Shown here in pieces: positions 17,281 through 25,226 of a stretch of 64,000 bases of DNA. The translations under genes were made by a program, and so were the position numbers. The notes under the pieces were generated by a model. That model saw only the letters and a program-made list of their open reading frames with translations. It was not told the DNA's origin and made no database searches. The stretch spans positions 62,001 to 126,000 of the forward strand of contig JAHIVC010000073.1 in the NCBI GenBank assembly GCA_018816945.1. Reading direction: 5' to 3'. The DNA comes from Bacteroidota bacterium. GTDB lineage: Bacteria; Bacteroidota; Bacteroidia; Bacteroidales; GCA-2711565. Position 1 is the stretch's first letter, and each line of letters opens with the position of its first letter.

Positions 17281-17829
17281 ATGCGTAAAGTTTTAAGCAG
17301 TGAATTAAATCGGCTAAGCATTGAAGAATTTAAAACAAGCAATAAAATTCCCCTCATTGTTGTTTTGGATGATATCCGAAGCTTGATGAATATTGGTTCT
17401 GTGTTTCGTACTTCGGATGCTTATCTAGTTCAGCAAATTCATTTGTGCGGCATTACTGCTACGCCTCCTCATCGCGAAATCCAGAAAACTGCCTTAGGAG
17501 CAACAGAGTCGGTTGATTGGGTTTATTTCAAAGATATTACTGAATCGGTTATTTTGTTGAAAAACCAAGGATTTACGATCTATGCCATTGAACAAGCCGA
17601 TGATAGTATTTTGCTTGAAGATCTTAAAATTGACGCTTCAGATAAAATTGCGGTGATTTTTGGGAATGAGATCAAAGGAGTATCCGATTCTATTTTAAAC
17701 GACATCCATGGTTGCATCGAACTGCCCCAATTTGGCACGAAACACTCATTAAACATCTCGGTTTGCGCCGGAATTGTTATTTACAATCTGTTTAATAAAC
17801 TTCATTTCAATCCAAGAAATCAAGCCTAA
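17281..17829 (+). CDS. TrmH/SpoU-family RNA 2'-O-methyltransferase
   Basis: A 182-residue SPOUT methyltransferase. Motif 1 is visible as LDDIRSLMNIGSVFRTSDA, where the Asn-Ile-Gly-Ser-Val-x-Arg stretch includes the catalytic Arg. Motif 2 is IFGNEIKGVSDSIL and motif 3 is IELPQFGTKHSLNISVCAGI, which together form the SAM-binding trefoil knot. The protein has the catalytic domain only, without the N-terminal substrate-binding domain of RlmB or TsnR, which fits the short Bacteroidota members of the family. It acts on a ribose 2'-OH in tRNA or rRNA; the exact site is not predictable. ATG at 17281 is the first start. Confidence 0.88.
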   Translation: MRKVLSSELNRLSIEEFKTSNKIPLIVVLDDIRSLMNIGSVFRTSDAYLVQQIHLCGITATPPHREIQKTALGATESVDWVYFKDITESVILLKNQGFTIYAIEQADDSILLEDLKIDASDKIAVIFGNEIKGVSDSILNDIHGCIELPQFGTKHSLNISVCAGIVIYNLFNKLHFNPRNQA

Positions 17830-17918
17830 ATCGCATTATTGACAATTTATAAAGGTAACACTATATCGTTCCTTTAAATGTATTTCGAATCCATACATAT
17901 AAAAATTGACACAATAAA

Positions 17919-17950
17919 TTGGGAATGTGCCATAAAAAAATTTATATTTG
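17919..17950 (+). promoter_or_regulatory. Bacteroidota-type promoter for the OmpA/TPR gene
   Basis: TTG at 17919-17921 and TATATTTG at 17943-17950 are 21 bp apart, with the start codon 43 bp downstream of the -7 box. Confidence 0.55.
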
Positions 17951-17993
17951 TATTAAATCTCTGAAATCAACCAATTAATTAACATACATCATT

Positions 17994-19796
17994 ATGAAAA
18001 AAATTTATCTATCTATTTTAAAAACATTGCTTGCTTTGTTTATGGTTTTGAGCCCTGTTTTATTTTATGGACAAAATGCCAGAATGTGGCGTCAATCTAA
18101 CAGAATTGATATTATAGCAACAGTACCAACATTTGCCGAAAAGGGTGGAATGGTAGAAGTTTCATTTGAAATAGTTATACCGGGCGGATATTTTGCTAAA
18201 AGCGCTGCCATGTATGTGCAACCTGAACTCAGGTACAAAGATGGAACTACACTGTTAAAACCCCTTACCCTTAAAGGTGAAAATGTCACAGGTGATGGCA
18301 TTACAATCAATCACAAAGAAGGTGGGTCATATACTTATACTGATAATATAAAGTATGATCCTAAATTTAATTGGTCGGAGTTATATATTATAGCTACCGT
18401 TTATTCAGGTAAAGATGGGACCATCGCATCGATTGATGAAATTATGGACAACCCATATTCTTATCAGCTATGCGAAGTTTATACAGCTAAAGGCGTAATC
18501 TATACTTCCGAAAGGCTTCTTAAAAAGATGGCTTATACGATAGCTGCCGATCTTGGATATGAACCTAAAGAAGTTATCAGCCCAAAAAATGCTGTAGTAT
18601 ACTTTGCTGTTAACAAATTTGATGTCAATTGGAACTTGCCTCTAAATAGAAATGCAAATACTGAAGCGAAATTCCATCAACTAACTGACTTTGCAAAAGA
18701 AGGATGGAAAATCAAAACGATTAGTATTGATGGTTGGGCATCTCCGGAAGGAATCGCCGTGAATGATAAACTGTCTGAAAACAGAGCTAATGTTATTTAT
18801 GCCGAAGTAATCAAAAAACTTGATCAATTATTAAAAGAAGGTGGCAATTTTAGCTTTTCCAATCCATCACAAGATTTAGAGTATTTATTTAGTTTCAGAG
18901 GTTCTGACTGGGATGGTTTTTTAAATGCACTCGAAGCATCTAACCTTAAAGATAAAAAGGTAATTGCCGAATCTATTAACAATGCCGCAACCGAAACTGC
19001 GAAGGACCAGGCATTGAGAAGTGCAATGTACAAATATGCCGGTGTACGTGAAATTTTAGCTCCTCTCAGAAGAACTGATTTAGCAATCAATTATATTGAA
19101 CCATACAAAAGTCAAAGTGAAGTTTCTGAAACTGCACTGAACGATCCAGGTTCATTGGAATTAAAAGAACTTTTATATGCAGCTGCAAATGCTGAAGAAG
19201 ATCAAAAATTGGGTATTTATGAAGTAGTTATCGAGAAATTCCCTAAATGCTGGATCTCTAAAAATAATGCCGCTATAATCTATATGCAAAAAGGAAATTA
19301 TGCAAAAGCCGGTGAATTATTGAACAGTGCACATGAAATGTATCCCGATCAAGGAACCGTTAATGCCAACCTTGGTGCCTTAGCTGTATATCAAGGTGAT
19401 TTCACAAAAGCTGCTGAATATTTTGCAAAAGCAAAAGAACAAGGAGTTGATGTTGACAATTACAACCTTGGTGTAATGGAAATTGTTAAAGGTGATTACA
19501 AAAAAGCTGCTGAACTTTTAGATGGACATGCATGTGACTATAATGCAGGTTTAGCTCAATTACTTGCAGAAGACTATCAAAAAGCTGAAGCAACTTTAAA
19601 ATGCACAAAAGATCTTCCATGTCAGGCAGCTTACCTTATTGCTGTAATTGGAGCCAGAACCAATGATACAAACAAAGTTTTGGAATATTTAAAGAAAGCT
19701 TTTGACCTAAACCCTGCACTTAAAGCTCAGGCGATGTACGACCGTGAATTTCAGAATTACAGAAATTCAGAAGCATTTAAGGCTCTCGTAAACTAG
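17994..19796 (+). CDS. Exported OmpA-like domain / TPR protein
   Basis: A 600-residue exported protein. A signal peptide (KIYLSILKTLLALFMVLSP) is followed by a beta-rich N-terminal region to about residue 190. An OmpA-like segment follows: VVYFAVNKFDVNWN, then ISIDGWASPEG and LSENRANVIYAEV, which match the peptidoglycan-binding OmpA C-terminal fold with an inserted stretch. From about residue 395 to the end are TPR-like helix pairs (NAAIIYMQKGNYAKAGELLN, ANLGALAVYQGDFTKAAEYF). Such proteins are periplasmic or outer-membrane attached in Bacteroidota and probably anchor envelope complexes to the cell wall. Transcribed alone, from a clear promoter to a strong terminator. Confidence 0.75.
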   Translation: MKKIYLSILKTLLALFMVLSPVLFYGQNARMWRQSNRIDIIATVPTFAEKGGMVEVSFEIVIPGGYFAKSAAMYVQPELRYKDGTTLLKPLTLKGENVTGDGITINHKEGGSYTYTDNIKYDPKFNWSELYIIATVYSGKDGTIASIDEIMDNPYSYQLCEVYTAKGVIYTSERLLKKMAYTIAADLGYEPKEVISPKNAVVYFAVNKFDVNWNLPLNRNANTEAKFHQLTDFAKEGWKIKTISIDGWASPEGIAVNDKLSENRANVIYAEVIKKLDQLLKEGGNFSFSNPSQDLEYLFSFRGSDWDGFLNALEASNLKDKKVIAESINNAATETAKDQALRSAMYKYAGVREILAPLRRTDLAINYIEPYKSQSEVSETALNDPGSLELKELLYAAANAEEDQKLGIYEVVIEKFPKCWISKNNAAIIYMQKGNYAKAGELLNSAHEMYPDQGTVNANLGALAVYQGDFTKAAEYFAKAKEQGVDVDNYNLGVMEIVKGDYKKAAELLDGHACDYNAGLAQLLAEDYQKAEATLKCTKDLPCQAAYLIAVIGARTNDTNKVLEYLKKAFDLNPALKAQAMYDREFQNYRNSEAFKALVN

Positions 19797-19812
19797 TACC
19801 TAAACAATAAAT

Positions 19813-19846
19813 AAAAAAGCGCCCTGAAAATTCAGGGCGCTTTTTT
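19813..19846. terminator. Strong bidirectional terminator
   Basis: AAAAAAGCGCCCTGAA, loop AA, TTCAGGGCGCTTTTTT, lying between convergent genes. The stop codon of the minus-strand kinase gene overlaps its right end. Confidence 0.9.
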
Positions 19847-20480
19847 ATTCTAATGTAAATCGGTGAATCCCTTTTTTGTGTTCACGGTTGATGATTTCCA
19901 GGATTTTATTATAATCACATTCATTCTCTACAAAATCGATGTGGTTGGTGTCGATAATTAAAATCCGCATATCCCGCTGTTGCCTGATATATTCAAAATA
20001 CCCCGTTTGTATTTTTTCCAAATAATTGTTTTCAATCTCCAACTCGTACGATCTACCTCGTTTTATTATATTTTTTTTCAGATTCACAACATCCAGATAT
20101 AAGTAAACCAACAAATCAGGTTTGGGTAAGGATGCATTGATGATATTGAAGAACCTTGAATATAAAGCCAATTCATCCCTTTGCAGGGTTTTGCCTGCAA
20201 ATATGAGGGATTTATTGATAAAGTAATCGGAGATGGTGAATGGCTTAAACAAATCCTGCGTTGATAACTGATCCTTCAATTGCTGAAATCGAGAGGCTAA
20301 AAATGACATTTCCAACGGGAACGCATATTTATCAGGCTCCAGATAAAATTTTGGCAAAAATGAATTATCCTCGAACTGTTCTAAAATCAGTCGGGCATTA
20401 TATTGCTCGGAAATTCGGGTTGCCAGGGAAGTTTTCCCGGCCCCTATCGTTCCTTCAATGACAACATAATTATATCTCAT
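19845..20480 (-). CDS. Deoxynucleoside kinase (dCK/dGK family)
   Basis: A 211-residue P-loop kinase that phosphorylates deoxynucleosides in the salvage pathway. The Walker A motif IEGTIGAGKTSLA sits at the N-terminus, followed by LILEQFEDNSFLPKFY with the Glu used as catalytic base. The family's lid region is IIKRGRSYELEIENNYLE and the DLLVYLYLDV strand precedes it. The length is normal. It lies 36 bp downstream of folK on the same strand, an arrangement often seen in Bacteroidota. Specificity for dA, dG or dC cannot be judged from the sequence. Confidence 0.87.
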   Translation of the reverse strand: MRYNYVVIEGTIGAGKTSLATRISEQYNARLILEQFEDNSFLPKFYLEPDKYAFPLEMSFLASRFQQLKDQLSTQDLFKPFTISDYFINKSLIFAGKTLQRDELALYSRFFNIINASLPKPDLLVYLYLDVVNLKKNIIKRGRSYELEIENNYLEKIQTGYFEYIRQQRDMRILIIDTNHIDFVENECDYNKILEIINREHKKGIHRFTLE

Positions 20481-20516
20481 CTATAACAAAAATAAGAGAT
20501 AAATGAATCCCTACGG

Positions 20517-21005
20517 CTAACGTATAAACTTTTTTACCCACAATTTATCCTGACATTCATCCAACAATTTGTGAATTGATTTTTTTGAGATAGGATGAAC
20601 GAAATCCGGCAAGATTTCATTGAGAGGGATTAAGATAAATTTTCGCTCCTGAATTCTTGGATGGGGTATTTGTAATGCTTCTTTATTAATTATTTTATCA
20701 TCAAAAAACAAAATATCCAGATCAATTGTTCTTGACTCATAGGCACCTGAAACTCGAATCCGGCCTAAATCGTTTTCAATTTTGAGAATTATTTTCAGTA
20801 TTTCTTCAGGCATTAATTCCGTTTGAAAACTCAGCACCTGATTCAAAAAAGTATTTTCTGATTTAAAACCCCATGATTCGGACTCAAATATGGAAGACTT
20901 AATCAGAATGTCACCTATTTCATGTTGCATTTTTGAAATTGCCGTACTCAACCGTAAAGTTCGATTTCCTAAATTACTACCCAACGAAATAATGGCTTTT
21001 GGCAT
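20517..21005 (-). CDS. folK: 6-hydroxymethyl-7,8-dihydropterin pyrophosphokinase
   Basis: A 162-residue FolK, which transfers pyrophosphate from ATP to 6-hydroxymethyl-dihydropterin in folate synthesis. Motifs in order: ISLGSNLGNR at the N-terminus, YESESWGF-like region (FESESWGFKSENTFLNQV), then the ATP and Mg site GAYESRTIDLDILFFDD, and PHPRIQERKFILIPLNEI. All expected acidic residues of RTIDLDIL are present. It is probably co-transcribed with the deoxynucleoside kinase gene. Confidence 0.96.
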   Translation of the reverse strand: MPKAIISLGSNLGNRTLRLSTAISKMQHEIGDILIKSSIFESESWGFKSENTFLNQVLSFQTELMPEEILKIILKIENDLGRIRVSGAYESRTIDLDILFFDDKIINKEALQIPHPRIQERKFILIPLNEILPDFVHPISKKSIHKLLDECQDKLWVKKFIR

Positions 21006-21068
21006 GGTGATTAACTTTAGGTAGCAAAACTAATAAAAATACATGGGTATGAGGAGCAAAAACGTGTC

Positions 21069-21785
21069 CTAAAGTGAATACAAATCTTTTAAAAGTCGGT
21101 CAATTTTAAAATTATACTGAGTGTCCTGGGCCCACTTACCAGTTAGCTCCTGCACAGTTTGAGCCGAACCCCTTTTAATAAACTTGAAACGGGTATCTAC
21201 CAACTCAGTCATAATCTCTTTTTGGTCGGCATAGGCTTTTAAATGCTGGATATGTGCCCGAATTCCAATACGCACGGAACTAAACTCGTCACCTCTTTCA
21301 AATTCATTGGTAGCACCCAAACCACAAAAATTATTCTGATCTGGCCTAACACTGCCCGTGTATTTCAAAAAACCTGTTTCATGGCACATCTGAGTGAATG
21401 CAATATCGTGATTTACACCTTCCATTTTGGCTTCTTCAATGTAAATTTGGGCTAAACTTAAGGCTTGTCGATTATCTATCTTCTTATTATTTTTAGTTAA
21501 GAAATATGCAAGAAACTTTTCTGATCGTTTTCCTTCTGTCATGATTTTGGCAGGAAGATTTGAGGTACGCACTTTCCATCTTTCAATATCATCCTGAAAA
21601 TAGGTGTTAAGTTCATAAACTCTGATTCCATGAACATTTGTAGCTACAAATAACGGAAGGGAGCTGAACACATTTCTCTCAATAATTAAACTGGATTTTT
21701 CGGCTGAATAGGTGAATACCAAACTGATTTGCTGAATAAGAAGAATCAGTATTAGCAATCCAGCTTTTTTTGATACGATTTTCAT
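21069..21785 (-). CDS. Exported glucosaminidase-domain protein
   Basis: A 238-residue exported protein with a signal anchor (AGLLILILLIQQISLVFTYS). The C-terminal 150 residues match the endo-beta-N-acetylglucosaminidase domain (Glucosaminidase / LYZ2 type): AQIYIEEAKMEGVNHDIAF, then TQMCHETGFLKYTG with the catalytic Glu in CHETGF, NFCGLGA, IGIRAHIQHLKAYAD and a C-terminal LTGKWAQDTQY. These enzymes cut GlcNAc-MurNAc bonds in peptidoglycan. No LysM or SH3 anchor is present. It is probably a cell-wall remodelling enzyme. Confidence 0.85.
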   Translation of the reverse strand: MKIVSKKAGLLILILLIQQISLVFTYSAEKSSLIIERNVFSSLPLFVATNVHGIRVYELNTYFQDDIERWKVRTSNLPAKIMTEGKRSEKFLAYFLTKNNKKIDNRQALSLAQIYIEEAKMEGVNHDIAFTQMCHETGFLKYTGSVRPDQNNFCGLGATNEFERGDEFSSVRIGIRAHIQHLKAYADQKEIMTELVDTRFKFIKRGSAQTVQELTGKWAQDTQYNFKIDRLLKDLYSL

Positions 21786-22002
21786 AATTTACAGCATGAA
21801 ACAATCCTAATGTTCATACAAATATCATATCAAAACGATTATGTATTATTTGCTCAAATTTTTGTTATTCACATTATTGTGTTAATACCCTGCCTAATTC
21901 ATTTTTTCATACTTTTACAGATAGGAAATAGGATCTGTCATTGAGTGTTCGATCATTTATTTTATAGGTTATTTCAAATACCATCTCAAAAACAATACTA
22001 CT

Positions 22003-23769
22003 ATGAAACAATTTTTCAAATTTATGTTTGCCTCAATGTTGGGCTTCTTTATTGCTTCTTTAATTCTTTTCTTTCTGACACTCGGACTCATTAGCTCCTT
22101 GCTTGCTTTTGCCGAAAAAGAAGTGGTAACAGTTAAGGATAACACCTTATTACAGATAAAACTTAACCAAACCATCTTTGAACGAACTTCAAATAATCCG
22201 TTTTCAACGTCCAGTTTATTTTCTTTTGCACCCACCAACTCCCTTGGGTTGAATGATATTTTAAAAGCGATAGATAAAGCCAAAAACGACGATAAAATCA
22301 AAGGGATCTATTTAGAGTTAAGTTATATTCCTGCTGGTATTTCAACCATTGAAGAAATCAGAACGGCTCTGGAAAAATTTAAGGAATCCGGAAAATTTAT
22401 TGTTTGTTATGGGGAAATATTTTCTCAAACTGCTTACTATATGGCTACTGTAGCAGATGAAATTTATCTTAATCCGAAAGGAATGATGTTGTTTAAAGGA
22501 TTGAATGCTGAGGTGATGTTTTATAAAGGTTTGTTTGATAAGCTTTCAGTAGAAGCTCAGATTGTGCGACATGGAAAATTCAAGAGTGCCATTGAGCCCT
22601 ATTCCGAACAGAAGATGAGTTCAGAAAGCAAAGAACAAACCAAAAAATATCTGGATGATGTATGGAATTTAATGTTATCCTCCATCTCAAAAAGCAGAAA
22701 TATTAGTGTTGAAGAGCTAAATGCAATCGCGGATGAACTTAAAATCAGGCAACCGGAAGATGCTTTGAAATATAAGTTTGTCGACAAATTACTGTACAAA
22801 GATGAAGTGTTGGCGCAGCTGCGTGAGAAACTAAATTTGACAGAAGATCAAAAAATCGAATCACTCAGTTTGTACAGTTATAATAACAGCCCAACCTTAG
22901 GTCGTACGCTAAGTCGAAATAAAATTGCGGTAGTTTACGCAAGCGGCACCATAATAAATATGGAAGGTGATGACCAGGTTGTGGGAGCTCAAAAAGTTTC
23001 AAGGGCAATACGACAAGCCAGAACTGACAAATCTGTTAAAGCAATCGTCTTTCGCATTAATTCCGGCGGAGGTGATGTATTGGCTTCTGAAATCATAAGA
23101 AGAGAAATAGAACTGGCAGCCGCGTCTAAACCCTTGGTTGCGTCTTATGGAGATTTGTCGGCATCAGGTGGATATTGGGCCACTTGCAATGCCACCAGGA
23201 TTATGGCCAATCGTTCATGTTTAACAGGATCAATAGGGGTGTTTGGTATCTTCCCTAATATCCAGGGATTGTTAAATGATAAACTGGGCATTACCATAGA
23301 TAATGTAGGTACTAATAAGAATTCAGGTTATATCAGTGCAACTAGAAAACTCACTCCATTTGAAAGGGAGATTGTAACCTCAATGATTGAAAATACTTAT
23401 GATACCTTTATAGCACATGTAGCAGATGGAAGAAATTTAAGAAAAGAATTTGTGGACAGCATAGGCCAGGGTAGAATTTGGAGTGGTGAAGATGCCATAG
23501 AACTTGGATTAATTGATCAATTTGGAGGACTTACAGAGGCAATAGAATTGGCAAAAGAGTTGGCCGATCTTCCGGATTTTCGTATTCAGGAACTTCCGGT
23601 TCAGGAAGATTTTCTGGTGACTATAATGAAACAAATTACAGGTGACGTTCAAGTATCTGCCATTGAAAGAGAATTGGGCAATGATTATGGTTTTATCAAG
23701 CATTTAAAAGCTTTAAAAAACAGCAAAGGGTTGCAGGCGATTTTGCCGTTTGAAATAAAGGTAGAATAA
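22003..23769 (+). CDS. sppA: Signal peptide peptidase SppA (long form)
   Basis: A 588-residue membrane-bound serine/lysine protease that degrades leftover signal peptides. One N-terminal membrane segment (FMFASMLGFFIASLILFFL) is followed by two tandem ClpP-like repeats, as in the E. coli 67-kDa type. The catalytic lysine is Lys194 in HGKFKSAIEPYS of the first repeat, and the nucleophile is Ser388 in SASGGYWAT of the second. The substrate region FRINSGGGDVLASEII is intact. Its length agrees with the long family. It diverges from the glucosaminidase gene. Confidence 0.95.
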   Translation: MKQFFKFMFASMLGFFIASLILFFLTLGLISSLLAFAEKEVVTVKDNTLLQIKLNQTIFERTSNNPFSTSSLFSFAPTNSLGLNDILKAIDKAKNDDKIKGIYLELSYIPAGISTIEEIRTALEKFKESGKFIVCYGEIFSQTAYYMATVADEIYLNPKGMMLFKGLNAEVMFYKGLFDKLSVEAQIVRHGKFKSAIEPYSEQKMSSESKEQTKKYLDDVWNLMLSSISKSRNISVEELNAIADELKIRQPEDALKYKFVDKLLYKDEVLAQLREKLNLTEDQKIESLSLYSYNNSPTLGRTLSRNKIAVVYASGTIINMEGDDQVVGAQKVSRAIRQARTDKSVKAIVFRINSGGGDVLASEIIRREIELAAASKPLVASYGDLSASGGYWATCNATRIMANRSCLTGSIGVFGIFPNIQGLLNDKLGITIDNVGTNKNSGYISATRKLTPFEREIVTSMIENTYDTFIAHVADGRNLRKEFVDSIGQGRIWSGEDAIELGLIDQFGGLTEAIELAKELADLPDFRIQELPVQEDFLVTIMKQITGDVQVSAIERELGNDYGFIKHLKALKNSKGLQAILPFEIKVE

Positions 23770-23799
23770 ATTGCAGATTGTCAATTGTCAATGTTCGAT

Positions 23800-24156
23800 T
23801 TATGGCTTTTTTGTTCGGGTTGTAATTATTGTCTTGTGAAAAATGGCAATCAATTCTCCGCATTCTTTTATTAAATCATCATTAAATTTGGCCTTTTTAT
23901 TTAGTTGCGCCTGTTTGATAATTTTTAAACTTATTTGAGTTTCCCTTAATTCTTTTAATACAATGCTTACTTTATGCGCAAAATCTTTTCTGGATTCAGC
24001 CCCTTGCGCCTCACCATAATTTAACGCAGAGCTAGTTGATGATCTGATAATTTGCGCAGATAGGTGTTCTGAAACAAACTCCTGATTTAGATTTCTACAA
24101 AGATTAATTATAGAAACAGAAAGATTTATTAAGCGATTTTCAATCTCAATTCTCAT
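23800..24156 (-). CDS. Four-helix-bundle protein (23S rRNA intervening-sequence / Avd-like family)
   Basis: A small all-helical protein. The family signature is in SEHLSAQIIRSSTSSALNYG, followed by SRKDFAHKVSIVLKELRETQ. I start at the ATG at 24156 (MRIEIENRL, 118 residues), because family members begin near this point. The open frame continues to 24243, but those 29 codons run into a low-complexity repeat. Relatives are encoded within 23S rRNA intervening sequences or scattered singly in Bacteroidota genomes, and the fold resembles the accessory Avd protein of diversity-generating retroelements. No reverse transcriptase or template repeat is nearby, so this is the stand-alone type. Function unknown. 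Confidence 0.78.
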   Translation of the reverse strand: MRIEIENRLINLSVSIINLCRNLNQEFVSEHLSAQIIRSSTSSALNYGEAQGAESRKDFAHKVSIVLKELRETQISLKIIKQAQLNKKAKFNDDLIKECGELIAIFHKTIITTRTKKP

Positions 24157-24204
24157 GGCATCAATTTTCTCTTTAATACCAAATAGTCTAATTTGTCCAA
24201 ATCT

Positions 24205-24267
24205 GAACTTTGTCGTTTTCAATTGAAAATCGAATATTGACAATCGAAAATCGACAATTGAAAATCC
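24205..24267. repeat. Low-complexity caattgaaaatcg repeat tract upstream of the four-helix-bundle gene
   Basis: Several variants of the word caattgaaaatcgac and its complement occur here. A related short tract (attgtcaattgtcaatgttcgat) lies at 23775-23799, just beyond the other end of the gene. Confidence 0.55.
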
Positions 24268-25056
24268 TTAAAATCCTTCAAGCCCTTCCTTCAACTTCCT
24301 TAACTTCTCTTCCTTAGGCAAATTTTCATAATTCATTAGTGCATCAATCCACGCTCCATACATGGCATTTGGAAGTATGATGAATTTTTTTCCAAATTCA
24401 TCTTTTAGGTCGATCACATTTTGATGTCTTTCGGCAATTGAATTTGCTTCAAACAAATCGGTAAAATCATTCAGGTTATCTCCCATTAAAATAACAATAT
24501 CATGGGTTTCCATAACCTTTTGCCGGCGTGCTTCTTTATTTGATTCAGTTGACCTGAGCAAGATATGAGCTTCATCAACATGAGGAAAACCTTTATCCTT
24601 AAGGTTTTTCATCGTGGCATCATGAAATTCCACTTTTCGGTTGGTAATATAAAATGTTTCCACACCTTTCGACGAAGCATAATTCAAAAACTCAACTGCG
24701 CCGGATAAGGCTTTTGCATTGGACAATTCTATCCACTCTTTCCAATAAGTCGGGTAATCACTGTTTTCCAGGATCGATTTTGCTTCAAAAGGGCTGTTAT
24801 CCAATACGGTTTCATCCACATCTACAACAACGGCCAATGGTTTCTTATAAGTATTATTCTCTAAAATTTGGTTTAACCTTAACTCAGCAATATTGTATGC
24901 CTGATAACAAAGTGCTTCAACTTCCGCTGATTTTTGCTGATAAATGGTGGCCATTAATAGGGAATCATTATTAACAGGTTGCTTTTCAGGAACCATGTTG
25001 CAGGCTACAAACAAGCTGAACAAAATCGTTAGGGTGATAAGTTTTATCGTTTTCAT
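24268..25056 (-). CDS. 5'-nucleotidase, lipoprotein e(P4) family acid phosphatase
   Basis: A HAD-superfamily class C acid phosphatase. The start at 25056 gives a signal peptide ending in the lipobox LFVAC (262 residues); the open frame runs 20 codons further upstream without adding family sequence. The catalytic motif I is VVVDVDETVLDN with two Asp. TFYITNRKVEFHDATM contributes the Thr-Asn-Arg motif, and ILMGDNLNDFTDLF supplies the metal-binding Asp pair. As an outer-membrane or periplasmic lipoprotein it would dephosphorylate nucleotides and other phosphomonoesters for uptake. A G-rich hairpin-forming stretch lies upstream between this gene and the terminator at 25171. Confidence 0.9.
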   Translation of the reverse strand: MKTIKLITLTILFSLFVACNMVPEKQPVNNDSLLMATIYQQKSAEVEALCYQAYNIAELRLNQILENNTYKKPLAVVVDVDETVLDNSPFEAKSILENSDYPTYWKEWIELSNAKALSGAVEFLNYASSKGVETFYITNRKVEFHDATMKNLKDKGFPHVDEAHILLRSTESNKEARRQKVMETHDIVILMGDNLNDFTDLFEANSIAERHQNVIDLKDEFGKKFIILPNAMYGAWIDALMNYENLPKEEKLRKLKEGLEGF

Positions 25057-25170
25057 AACTGCTTTGATTTTAATTGTGTTCATACCCCCCCGCTCACTTC
25101 GTTCGAGCTGGACCACTATTAATAGGGGGACTAAAGGGGGTTTCTTTTACTTCAAATTTTATTTAATAAA

Positions 25171-25196
25171 AAGCCGCCCCGAAATTTCGGGACGGC
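25171..25196 (-). terminator. Intrinsic terminator of nifJ
   Basis: On the minus strand AGCCGTCCCGAAATTTCGGGGCGGCT (two arms with one mismatch), then TTTTTATT, starting about 30 bp beyond the nifJ stop. Confidence 0.8.
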
Positions 25197-25226
25197 TATA
25201 AATATACAAATTAATCGCTTTTCAAT

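Noticed and set aside
23800-24156. Diversity-generating retroelement, suggested by the Avd-like fold
   Set aside because: No reverse transcriptase and no template/variable repeat pair in the neighbourhood.
25079-25140. G/C-rich stretch upstream of the e(P4) gene as an independent regulator site or riboswitch
   Set aside because: It forms only short imperfect hairpins and fits no riboswitch layout that I know; it is probably spacer or a decayed palindromic repeat.
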